DNA from: Burkholderiaceae bacterium
GTDB lineage: Bacteria; Pseudomonadota; Gammaproteobacteria; Burkholderiales; Burkholderiaceae
NCBI GenBank assembly: GCA_025057735.1
Contig: JANWUU010000109.1
Span: 1 to 6,664 of the forward strand
DNA length: 6,664 nt
Direction: 5' to 3'
Shown: positions 1 to 6,664 of the stretch, one piece after another
How positions within the stretch are numbered: the first letter of the stretch is position 1
How the letters are laid out: each line of letters begins with the position of its first letter
Notes under the pieces: model-generated
The model's input: the letters and a program-made list of their open reading frames with translations, nothing else
Told to the model about the DNA's origin: nothing
Databases searched by the model: none
Translations under genes and position numbers: made by a program

Positions 1-1423
1 CGAACAGCGCCCCGCCGTGCAGGTTGTTCCAGGCGGCGATTTCCTCCGGACGCACGCCCCAGCGCCGCGCCACCGAGGCGAGCGTGTCACCGCGGCGGAC
101 GCGATAGGTGATCTGGCGCAGGTTGGACTGCTCCGGCACCAAGGTTAGGCCGGCGGCGAGTTTCTCCGGTGCGATGTCTTCGTCCATCGTCTCGTCGCGC
201 GGAATCAGGATGGTGGAGCGCGGTGCGATCCGGTAGCGCGGTGGAATGCGGTTCGCCTCGCGCAGCTTGGCCTCAGCCACGCCCACGCGCGCCGCCACCT
301 GCGCGAGCGTCTCGCCGTCGCGCAACGTGTAGGCAGTCCAGCTCGCCAAAGGCTGGCCGGTGGCCTCCCAGGCCGCCAGATTCGCCTTGAAGGTCTCGAC
401 GCGGTCGGCCGGCAGCAGGATCGTGGGGGCGGAGGCGCCGACAATAATCGGCCGCTTGAAGGCCGGGTTCAGCGCGCGGAATTCCTCGAGCGGCAGTTCG
501 GCAAGCCGCGCCGCCGTGGCGACGTCGATGTCGCGCGTCTTGGTCAGCGTGACGAAATAAGGCTCGTCGCGGATGGCCGGCAGGCTGATTCCGTAGCGGG
601 ACGGCTCGCGCACGATGTTCTTCAGCGCCTGCAGCTTGGGCACGTAAAACTGCGTCTCGCGCGGCAAGGCAAGGCTCGCGTAATCGGTCGGCCGCCGCTG
701 CGCGCGGGCGCGCGCCAGCGCCCGCGCCACGCAGTTTTCGCCACAGTTGTAAGCGGCGAGCGCGAGTTGCCAGTCGCCGAAGTCGTCGTACAGCTTCTGC
801 AGGTAGTCGAGCGCGGCGCGGGTCGATTGGACAATGTGGCGGCGGTCGTCCTGCCAAAGGTTCTGCTCGAGTGCATACAGCTTGCCGGTCGACGGAATGA
901 ACTGCCACAGACCGACGGCCTTCGCGTGCGATTCCGCCTCGGGCTGCATCGCGCTCTCGACGAACGGCAGCAGGGCCAGTTCCATCGGCATGCCGCGCCG
1001 CTCGATCTCCTCGACGATGTGAAAAAGGTAGCGACTGCCACGGCTGACCATGCGCGCGATGTAATCGGGCCGGTCCGCATACCAGCGCGTGGCGCGTGCG
1101 GCCGCTGGCGTGGTCAGATCCGGTAGCGCGAGCCCGCGGCGGATGCGCTCCCACAGATCGCCGGGGGATTCGCTTGCGGTGGCCGGCCGCTGCGCCGGCG
1201 ACGGTGGGCGTTCGGCTGCCGGTGAGGGCGGCGCGGCAGGGGCGACCTGCTCGATCGGCTTTTCGATCGCGTCCTTCGCCTCCGGCGCTGCGGAGGCCGC
1301 GACCGCCGCCCCCAAGGCGGCCGGCATCGGCAGGTCGGGTTCGGCGGCCGGCTCCAGCGCCTGCGCGGCGAGCGCGATGCTGCAGGTGGCGATGGCGACG
1401 ACGTGGCGAGGGCGCGGAGTCAT
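1..1423 (-). CDS. mltD: Membrane-bound lytic murein transglycosylase D (MltD-like) with LysM repeats, partial (3' end off window)
   Basis: Likely cleaves the MurNAc-GlcNAc bond of peptidoglycan in the periplasm, forming 1,6-anhydro-MurNAc ends. The frame reads 474 residues from ATG at 1423 to the window edge without a stop. Residues 1-22 look like a Sec signal peptide (basic MTPRPRH, hydrophobic stretch, AQA cleavage site). A Pro/Ala/Glu-rich linker follows to about residue 85. The family-1 SLT core spans about 145-245: PFVESA with catalytic Glu156, then GLWQFIPSTG (171-180) and AAYNCGEN (223-230). Two LysM modules follow, at about 362-408 (YTLRDGETLAQVA) and from 439 (YRVRRGDTLASVA), the second running off the window. 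The E. coli relative is a lipoprotein; here Cys14 sits in IATC, a poor lipobox, so signal peptidase I processing seems more likely. No Shine-Dalgarno is visible. The gene lies 56 bp after paaY on the same strand and may be read with it. Function has no evident link to phenylacetate. Confidence 0.9.
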   Translation of the reverse strand, partial: MTPRPRHVVAIATCSIALAAQALEPAAEPDLPMPAALGAAVAASAAPEAKDAIEKPIEQVAPAAPPSPAAERPPSPAQRPATASESPGDLWERIRRGLALPDLTTPAAARATRWYADRPDYIARMVSRGSRYLFHIVEEIERRGMPMELALLPFVESAMQPEAESHAKAVGLWQFIPSTGKLYALEQNLWQDDRRHIVQSTRAALDYLQKLYDDFGDWQLALAAYNCGENCVARALARARAQRRPTDYASLALPRETQFYVPKLQALKNIVREPSRYGISLPAIRDEPYFVTLTKTRDIDVATAARLAELPLEEFRALNPAFKRPIIVGASAPTILLPADRVETFKANLAAWEATGQPLASWTAYTLRDGETLAQVAARVGVAEAKLREANRIPPRYRIAPRSTILIPRDETMDEDIAPEKLAAGLTLVPEQSNLRQITYRVRRGDTLASVARRWGVRPEEIAAWNNLHGGALF

Positions 1424-1430
1424 GCGCGCG

Positions 1431-1436
1431 AGTATA
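1431..1436 (-). promoter_or_regulatory. Possible -10 box (TATACT) directly before mltD
   Basis: On the minus strand TATACT matches five of six bases of the sigma-70 -10 consensus TATAAT. Only seven bases separate it from the mltD ATG, so a transcript from it would begin at or next to the start codon. No TTGACA-like -35 box is found 16-18 bp upstream and there is no extended TGn motif, so this is weak support. A chance AT-rich hexamer in a GC-rich gap is the main alternative. Confidence 0.3.
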
Positions 1437-1479
1437 GGGTTACTGTTGGACGCAGCGCCGCGCGGAAGCGCGCCTTGCG

Positions 1480-2097
1480 CTACGGCTGCGACTCCTGCGC
1501 GCGGCGGCGCGCGATCGGCGGCATGACCTCCTCGGCCGAGAAGCGGCGCCGGTCCGGCTCCACGGCCGTCAGCGGCTGCACCTCGCGCAGCGTGGCAAGC
1601 GACCGCCGGGCGAGCTCGTGGTACTGCGCAGTGCCCTCCGCCTTCCAGCGCAGCTCATCCTCGCGCAGTTCGCGCACCACGCGCGCCGGCATGCCGGCCA
1701 CCAGCGTGCGCGCGGGCACCTGCATGCCGGCCTTCACGAACGCGCAGGCAGCCACCATGGCGGCCTCGCCGACCACCGCCTCGTCCATGACCACCGCATT
1801 CATGCCCACCAAGGCGTTGCGGCGCACCACGCAGCCGTGCAGCACCGCCCCGTGGCCGATATGACCGTCGCGCTCGATCACGGTGTCGGTGCCTGGAAAG
1901 CCATGCATGACGCAGCAGTCCTGCACGTTCGCGCCCTCGTGCAGCACGATGCGGCCGAAATCGCCGCGCAGGCTGGCGCAGGGTCCGATGTAGCAGTGCG
2001 GGCCGACGATCACGTCACCGATCAGGACGGCCGTCGGATGGACATAGGCGGTGGGGTCGACCACCGGGACGATGCCATCGATGCTGTAGCAAGGCAT
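1480..2097 (-). CDS. paaY: PaaY, gamma-carbonic-anhydrase-fold thioesterase of phenylacetate catabolism
   Basis: A 205-residue hexapeptide-repeat (left-handed beta-helix) protein, close to the E. coli PaaY length of about 196. Recognisable PaaY stretches are [12 protein letters not shown] (21-32), [11 protein letters not shown] (41-51), [11 protein letters not shown] (62-72), [12 protein letters not shown] (78-89) and [14 protein letters not shown] (92-105). His65, His82 and His87 fit the three metal ligands of the gamma-carbonic anhydrase fold. A C-terminal helical part follows (about 141-173). In characterised PaaY proteins the role is hydrolysis of CoA thioesters formed when phenylacetate ring metabolism stalls, which returns CoA and limits toxicity. 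The start is supported by agreement of MPCYSIDG with the E. coli N-terminus MPIYQIDG, although no Shine-Dalgarno is visible. It is divergent from the paaG operon and shares its 116 bp upstream region. A generic gamma-carbonic anhydrase is the alternative, but the match and context favour PaaY. Confidence 0.93.
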   Translation of the reverse strand: MPCYSIDGIVPVVDPTAYVHPTAVLIGDVIVGPHCYIGPCASLRGDFGRIVLHEGANVQDCCVMHGFPGTDTVIERDGHIGHGAVLHGCVVRRNALVGMNAVVMDEAVVGEAAMVAACAFVKAGMQVPARTLVAGMPARVVRELREDELRWKAEGTAQYHELARRSLATLREVQPLTAVEPDRRRFSAEEVMPPIARRRAQESQP

Positions 2098-2151
2098 ACG
2101 GGGGCGGCGGTAACGGCGAGGGCCGCAGCTTAGCGCGCGTTGCGGCGCTTA

Positions 2152-2181
2152 TTGATTGACCGCCCGTTCAACGATTACGAT
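2152..2181 (+). promoter_or_regulatory. Putative sigma-70 promoter of the paaG-I-K-A-B-C operon
   Basis: A -35-like TTGATT (2152-2157) and a -10-like TACGAT (2176-2181) are separated by 18 bp. Each hexamer matches four of six consensus bases. A start point near 2188 would leave a leader of about 26 nt before the paaG ATG. It is the most AT-containing part of the divergent region, and the palindromic operator sits across the -35 and spacer, the normal layout for repression. Called by eye; no transcript data. Confidence 0.5.
2156..2171. promoter_or_regulatory. Palindromic operator, probable PaaR (TetR-family) site
   Basis: TTGACCGCCCGTTCAA is an imperfect 16-bp inverted repeat: the symmetric core is TTGAnCGnnCGnTCAA, with 12 of 16 positions (six of eight base pairs) self-complementary. 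Palindromes of this length and CG-rich centre are typical TetR-family operators, and betaproteobacterial paa clusters are commonly controlled by the TetR-type repressor PaaR, relieved by phenylacetyl-CoA. It lies 42 bp before the paaG start and 58 bp before the paaY start, so one bound dimer could affect both directions. The repressor gene is not in the window. Assignment to PaaR rather than another regulator is inference from context. Confidence 0.6.
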
Positions 2182-2213
2182 CGTCCCCGCTTGCCCCAAA
2201 CGCCGCCGCCGCG

Positions 2214-3011
2214 ATGAGCTCCGCCTACGAAAACATCGTCTTGGAAGTTGCCGACGGGATCGCCACGCTGACCCTGAACCGGCCGCAGCGCCTCAACAGC
2301 TTCACGGTGGCGATGCACGAGGAGGTGCGCGCGGCGCTGTCCCGCATCGGCGCGGACCGCAACGTGCGCTGCCTGGTGCTGACCGGCGCCGGCCGTGGCT
2401 TCTGCGCCGGGCAGGACCTGTCCGACCGGGCGGTGGCGCCGGGCGAGTCCCCGCGCGACCTTGGGGAATCGATCGAGACCCACTATAAGCCGCTGGTGCT
2501 CGCGCTCCGCAGCCTGCCCCTGCCGGTGATCGCGGCCGTCAACGGCGTGGCGGCCGGCGCCGGCGCCAACCTGGCGCTTGCCTGCGACCTCGTGTTCGCT
2601 GCGCGGTCGGCGAGTTTCGTGCAGGCGTTCGCCAAGATCGGGCTGGTGCCGGACTCGGGCGGCACCTGGTTCCTGCCGCGCCTGGTCGGCAACGCGCGGG
2701 CGCTCGGCATGGCTCTGCTCGCGGAGCGGATCAGCGCCGAGCAGGCGGAGGCCTGGGGCCTGATCTGGAAGTGCGTCGATGACGCCGAGCTGATGCCGAC
2801 GGTCAGGAACGTGGCGGCGCAACTGGCGGCCGGCCCGACGCGCGGGCTGGCGCGCACCAAAGAGGCGATCTACGCGGCCTGGTCGCTGACGCTGGCGCAG
2901 AGCCTCGATCTGGAGCGCGATTTTCAGCGCGAGCTGGGCCGCACGGCCGATTACGCCGAGGGCGTAGCCGCCTTCCTGCAGAAGCGCGCGCCGCGTTTCC
3001 AGGGGCAATGA
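2214..3011 (+). CDS. paaG: PaaG, 1,2-epoxyphenylacetyl-CoA isomerase
   Basis: A 265-residue crotonase-superfamily protein (E. coli PaaG is about 262). It converts ring-1,2-epoxyphenylacetyl-CoA to 2-oxepin-2(3H)-ylideneacetyl-CoA and also isomerises a downstream enoyl-CoA. Oxyanion-hole segments are FCAGQDLSDR (63-72) and GVAAGAGANLAL (111-122). Asp147 in LVPDSGGTW (144-152) is at the conserved catalytic acid position that separates PaaG-type isomerases from two-glutamate hydratases such as PaaF. LNRPQRLNSF near the N-terminus and ADYAEGVAAFLQKRAPRF at the C-terminus also match PaaG. It is the first gene of the rightward operon. The start fits the family N-terminus, but no Shine-Dalgarno precedes it, only a CG-rich CGCCGCCGCCGCG run. 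Its stop overlaps the paaI start (ATGA), suggesting translational coupling. A generic enoyl-CoA hydratase is the less likely alternative. Confidence 0.93.
   Translation: MSSAYENIVLEVADGIATLTLNRPQRLNSFTVAMHEEVRAALSRIGADRNVRCLVLTGAGRGFCAGQDLSDRAVAPGESPRDLGESIETHYKPLVLALRSLPLPVIAAVNGVAAGAGANLALACDLVFAARSASFVQAFAKIGLVPDSGGTWFLPRLVGNARALGMALLAERISAEQAEAWGLIWKCVDDAELMPTVRNVAAQLAAGPTRGLARTKEAIYAAWSLTLAQSLDLERDFQRELGRTADYAEGVAAFLQKRAPRFQGQ
3001..3005 (+). promoter_or_regulatory. Shine-Dalgarno AGGGG for paaI, bearing on the start choice
   Basis: AGGGG inside the end of paaG is only 2 nt from the ATG at 3008, which overlaps the paaG stop, but 8 nt from the in-frame ATG at 3014. The spacing favours 3014, while the ATGA overlap favours 3008. 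The two proteins differ by two residues. Confidence 0.45.
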
Positions 3012-3463
3012 CGATGAACGAGGCCGCGCAGGCGCCGGACCCGCAGAGCGTCGCCGAGGCGGTGGCGCGCGGCATGTACGAGAACGACCCCGCCACGCGC
3101 TCGCTCGGCATGCGGGTGGAGGCGGTCGCCCCCGGCTATGCGCGGCTGACGATGGTGGTGCGCAGGGACATGCTGAACGGATTCGGCATCTGCCATGGCG
3201 GCTTCATCACGCTGCTGGCGGACTCGGCGTTCGCCTATGCCTGCAACAGCCGCAACGAGCTGACGGTGGCCGCCGGTATCGCGGTGGAGTTCCTCGCGCC
3301 CGCGCACGAAGGCGACCGTCTGCTGGCGGAGGCGCGGGAACTGGCGCTCGCCGGCCGCAACGGCGTCTACGACATCGCCGTCACCAACCAGTTCGGCAAG
3401 ACGGTGGCGGTGATGCGCGGTCGCTCGCACACGCAGAAAGGCAAGCACGTGGTGGCGCTGTAG
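3008..3463 (+). CDS. paaI: PaaI, hot-dog-fold hydroxyphenylacetyl-CoA thioesterase
   Basis: A 151-residue hot-dog-fold thioesterase (E. coli PaaI is about 140). Members hydrolyse ring-hydroxylated phenylacetyl-CoA and related dead-end thioesters in the cytoplasm, rescuing CoA. The signature MLNGFGICHGGFITLLADSA (55-74) contains His63, Gly64 and the catalytic Asp72. Asn26 in MYEND (23-27) is the other conserved active-site position. All three are offset by 11 from E. coli Asn15, His52 and Asp61. FAYACNSR (75-82), GVYDIAVTNQ (119-128) and KTVAVMRGRSH (131-141) complete the match. The ATG used overlaps the paaG stop; ATG 3014 is equally plausible from Shine-Dalgarno spacing. The gene lies between isomerase and ligase genes, which supports PaaI over an unrelated 4HBT thioesterase. 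Confidence 0.93.
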   Translation: MTMNEAAQAPDPQSVAEAVARGMYENDPATRSLGMRVEAVAPGYARLTMVVRRDMLNGFGICHGGFITLLADSAFAYACNSRNELTVAAGIAVEFLAPAHEGDRLLAEARELALAGRNGVYDIAVTNQFGKTVAVMRGRSHTQKGKHVVAL

Positions 3464-3470
3464 GGAAGGC

Positions 3471-3480
3471 AGGAGGGAGG
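3471..3480 (+). promoter_or_regulatory. Strong Shine-Dalgarno of paaK
   Basis: AGGAGGGAGG, ending 5 nt before the paaK ATG at 3486, contains a full AGGAGG and a second GGGAGG. It is by far the best ribosome-binding site in the window, fixes the paaK start, and suggests the ligase is translated more strongly than the preceding genes. Confidence 0.8.
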
Positions 3481-3485
3481 CGACG

Positions 3486-4802
<1,317 letters not shown>

Positions 4803-4805
4803 ACG

Positions 4806-5813
4806 ATGTACACGCAGGCCATCGATGTCCCGCAGCCGGTGAAGGAGGAGGCGCGCGCGCCGGCCGCGGCCGAGGATGCGCGCCTCCTGGCGGCGTTCGA
4901 GGCGAAGATCGCGCGCGGCGAGTTCATCGAGCCGAAGGACTGGATGCCGGAGGCGTACCGCCGCACGCTGATCCGCCAGATCAGTCAGCACGCCCATTCG
5001 GAGATCGTCGGCATGCTGCCGGAGGGCAACTGGATCACGCGCGCGCCGACGCTGAAGCGCAAAGCCATTTTGCTGGCCAAGGTGCAGGACGAGGGCGGCC
5101 ACGGCATGTACCTGTACGCGGCGGCCGAGACGCTGGGGGTGACGCGCGACGAGCTGATCGAGGCGCTGCATGCCGGCCGCGCCAAGTACTCGTCGATCTT
5201 CAACTACCCGACGCTCACCTGGGCCGACGTCGGTGTGATCGGCTGGCTGGTCGACGGCGCCGCGATCATGAACCAGATCCCGCTGACGCGCTGCTCGTAC
5301 GGGCCGTACGCGCGGGCGATGATCCGCATCTGCAAGGAAGAGTCGTTCCATCAGCGCCAGGGGTTCGATTTGCTGCTGACGATGATGCGCGGCTCGGCGG
5401 AGCAGCGCGCGATGGTTCAGGACGCGGTCAACCGCTGGTGGTGGCCGAGCCTGATGATGTTCGGGCCGCCGGACAGGGAGTCGCCGCACACGGCCGAGTC
5501 GATGCGCTGGGGCATCAAGCGCATCAGCAACGACGAGCTGCGGCAGAAATTCGTCGATGCCACCGTGCCGCAGGCGCAGGTGCTGGGGGTTACGCTGCCG
5601 GACCCGCAGTTGAGGTGGAACCCGCAGCGCGGCCACTACGACTTCGGCGAACCCGACTGGAACGAGTTCTGGAACGTGATCAACGGCCACGGCCCGTGCG
5701 CACGCGAGCGCATCGCCGCCCGCCGCCGGGCGTGGGAGGAGGGCGCCTGGGTGCGCGAGGCGGCGCTTGCTCATGCCGAGAAGCGGGCGCGGCGCGAAAG
5801 GCAGGCGGCATGA
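4806..5813 (+). CDS. paaA: PaaA, catalytic diiron subunit of phenylacetyl-CoA 1,2-epoxidase
   Basis: A 335-residue ferritin-like bacterial multicomponent monooxygenase subunit that inserts one oxygen atom from O2 into the ring of phenylacetyl-CoA. Iron ligands can be read directly: Glu66 (HAHSEI), Glu96 and His99 (QDEGGH), Asp150 (VDGAA), and Glu179 and His182 (EESFH). All six equal the E. coli PaaA ligands 42, 72, 75, 126, 155 and 158 shifted by 24 residues. RWGIKR (234-239) and the tryptophan-rich [15 protein letters not shown] (209-223) also match. Compared with E. coli (about 309 residues) there is a 24-residue, Glu/Ala-rich N-terminal extension; the C-terminus is charged and Ala/Arg-rich (about 315-335). 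The ATG at 4806 has GAAGG (4793-4797) 8 nt upstream, inside the paaK end. The stop overlaps the paaB start. Confidence 0.96.
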   Translation: MYTQAIDVPQPVKEEARAPAAAEDARLLAAFEAKIARGEFIEPKDWMPEAYRRTLIRQISQHAHSEIVGMLPEGNWITRAPTLKRKAILLAKVQDEGGHGMYLYAAAETLGVTRDELIEALHAGRAKYSSIFNYPTLTWADVGVIGWLVDGAAIMNQIPLTRCSYGPYARAMIRICKEESFHQRQGFDLLLTMMRGSAEQRAMVQDAVNRWWWPSLMMFGPPDRESPHTAESMRWGIKRISNDELRQKFVDATVPQAQVLGVTLPDPQLRWNPQRGHYDFGEPDWNEFWNVINGHGPCARERIAARRRAWEEGAWVREAALAHAEKRARRERQAA

Positions 5814-6112
5814 CCGACGGCGGCACGACGCGCCGGCAGTGGCCGCTGTGGGAGGTATTCGTCCGCAGCAAGAGCGGTCTCGATCACAAGCACTGCGGCA
5901 GCGTGCACGCGCCGGATGCGAAAATGGCGCTGCAACTGGCGCGCGACGTCTACACGCGGCGGCAGGAGGGCGTCAGCATCTGGGTGGTGCGCTCCGACCA
6001 GATCGTCGCCAGCGATCCGGACGCCAAGCCCGAGTGGTTCGATCCGGCTGCGGACAAGATCTACCGGCACCCCACCTTCTATGAGCTGCCGGACGACGTG
6101 CAGCACATGTGA
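5810..6112 (+). CDS. paaB: PaaB, small subunit of phenylacetyl-CoA 1,2-epoxidase
   Basis: A 100-residue protein, near the E. coli length of 95. Conserved family stretches are [21 protein letters not shown] (11-31), [16 protein letters not shown] (39-54), [13 protein letters not shown] (56-68), EWFDPA (75-80), [13 protein letters not shown] (83-95) and the terminal HM. PaaB has no metal-binding motif. It is required for the PaaABCE complex and is thought to link PaaAC heterodimers or aid contact with the reductase. The start ATG overlaps the paaA stop as ATGA, with AGG-containing purines a few bases upstream, so translational coupling is likely. The frame also runs far upstream through paaA and paaK without a stop, so it first appears as part of a much longer spurious ORF; the conserved N-terminus and ATGA junction fix the true start. 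Confidence 0.95.
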   Translation: MTDGGTTRRQWPLWEVFVRSKSGLDHKHCGSVHAPDAKMALQLARDVYTRRQEGVSIWVVRSDQIVASDPDAKPEWFDPAADKIYRHPTFYELPDDVQHM

Positions 6113-6122
6113 CGGGGCGTGC

Positions 6123-6664
6123 ATGGATACCGCGGCTGCCCACCTGCAGTACGTGTTGCGCATCGCCGACTCGTCGCTGATCCTCGGCCAGCGGCTGTCG
6201 GAATGGTGCGGCCACGGGCCGGTGATCGAGGAGGACATCGCGCTCACCAACGTGGCGCTGGATCTGATCGGTCAGGCGCGGCTGCTGCTGACGCATGCCG
6301 GCGCGCTCGAAGGGGCCGGGCGCGACGAGGACGCGCTGGCGTTCCTGCGCGCCGAGGGCGAGTTCCGCAACGTTTCGCTGGTCGAGCTGCCGAACGGGGA
6401 CTTTGCGCGCACGATCCTGCGCAACTTCCTGTTTGCCGCGTTCCAGGAGGCACTGTGGGAGCGGCTGGCGGCATCGGCCGACGCGCCGCTGGCGGCGATC
6501 GCCGCCAAGAGCGCGAAGGAGACCCGTTACCACCTGCAGCATGCCGGCGAGTGGACGCTGCGGCTGGGCGACGGCACCGCTGAGTCGCACACCCGCATGC
6601 AGCGCGCGCTCGAGGACCTGTGGCCGTATACGGCCGAGCTGTTCTCGCCGACGGCGGAAGACGA
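6123..6664 (+). CDS. paaC: PaaC, structural subunit of phenylacetyl-CoA 1,2-epoxidase, partial (3' end off window)
   Basis: 180 residues are visible out of an expected total of about 250. Matches to PaaC include LQYVLRIADSSLILGQRLSEWCGH (8-31), DIALTNVALDLIGQAR (38-53), DALAFLRAEGEFRNVSLVELPNGDFA (70-95), AAIAAKSAKETRYHL (124-138) and LGDGT with the following helix (148-160). PaaC has the same ferritin-like fold as PaaA but lacks a working diiron site: GQAR stands where PaaA has an E..H motif, and ETRYH has the wrong spacing for ExxH. It pairs with PaaA and stabilises the catalytic subunit. ATG 6123 has GGGG (6114-6117) 5 nt upstream and lies 10 bp after the paaB stop. paaD and paaE would be expected next. 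Confidence 0.95.
   Translation, partial: MDTAAAHLQYVLRIADSSLILGQRLSEWCGHGPVIEEDIALTNVALDLIGQARLLLTHAGALEGAGRDEDALAFLRAEGEFRNVSLVELPNGDFARTILRNFLFAAFQEALWERLAASADAPLAAIAAKSAKETRYHLQHAGEWTLRLGDGTAESHTRMQRALEDLWPYTAELFSPTAED

Noticed and set aside
273..1154. Open frames of 293 and 152 codons on the minus strand within the mltD region
   Set aside because: They are alternative frames of the MltD-like gene. The frame from 1423 carries the catalytic and LysM motifs; the others carry none.
1459..1475. GCGC-rich short inverted repeat between paaY and mltD as a terminator
   Set aside because: The stem is only about 5 bp around TTCC and no T-run follows on the minus strand, so it does not qualify as an intrinsic terminator.
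2098..2155. A leftward sigma-70 promoter for paaY
   Set aside because: The candidates (TTGAAC at 2171-2166; TAAGCT near 2132-2127) do not pair at 16-18 bp with an acceptable partner hexamer, so no promoter is called, although one must exist in or near this region.
2175..3448. Minus-strand open frames opposite paaG and paaI
   Set aside because: Low-complexity Arg/Ala/His-rich translations with no domain signature, opposite conserved genes.
4842..4850. AAGGAGGAG inside the start of paaA as a ribosome-binding site for an alternative start
   Set aside because: No in-frame start codon lies at a usable distance downstream; the nearest ATG (4876) is 25 nt away and out of frame. It encodes Lys-Glu-Glu of PaaA.

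Overview
The window is GC-rich, by eye about two thirds G+C. It carries the upstream half of an aerobic (epoxide-route) phenylacetate degradation cluster, plus two genes running the other way. Gene density, third-position GC and protein identities point to a proteobacterium. A TTGAnCGnnCGnTCAA-type operator and the gene order paaG-paaI-paaK-paaA-paaB-paaC resemble betaproteobacterial paa clusters (Azoarcus/Burkholderiales type) rather than the E. coli order paaABCDEFGHIJK. The taxon is an inference; no rRNA or other marker gene is present.

Layout: positions 1-1423 (minus strand) hold a membrane-bound lytic murein transglycosylase D homologue with a GH23-type catalytic domain and LysM repeats; its 3' end lies outside the window. 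Positions 1480-2097 (minus) hold paaY, a left-handed beta-helix hexapeptide-repeat protein. Positions 2098-2213 are the only sizeable intergenic region, a 116 bp divergent region with a palindromic operator and a plausible rightward promoter. From 2214 rightward the genes are tightly packed: paaG, paaI (ATGA overlap), paaK (22 bp gap), paaA (3 bp gap), paaB (ATGA overlap) and paaC (10 bp gap), the last cut off by the window end.

How they work together: PaaK activates phenylacetate to phenylacetyl-CoA. The multicomponent monooxygenase, of which PaaA (catalytic diiron subunit), PaaB and PaaC are seen here, epoxidises the ring. PaaG isomerises the epoxide to the oxepin-CoA, and again acts on a later double-bond isomer. 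PaaI and PaaY are hot-dog-fold and gamma-carbonic-anhydrase-fold thioesterases that remove stalled or toxic CoA thioesters and recycle CoA. paaD and paaE would be expected just beyond 6664. The ring-opening enzyme PaaZ and the beta-oxidation enzymes PaaF, PaaH and PaaJ are not in the window.

I found no previously undescribed system, mobile element, CRISPR array or RNA gene. The most useful non-coding observation is the putative PaaR-type operator lying inside the core promoter of the paaG operon.
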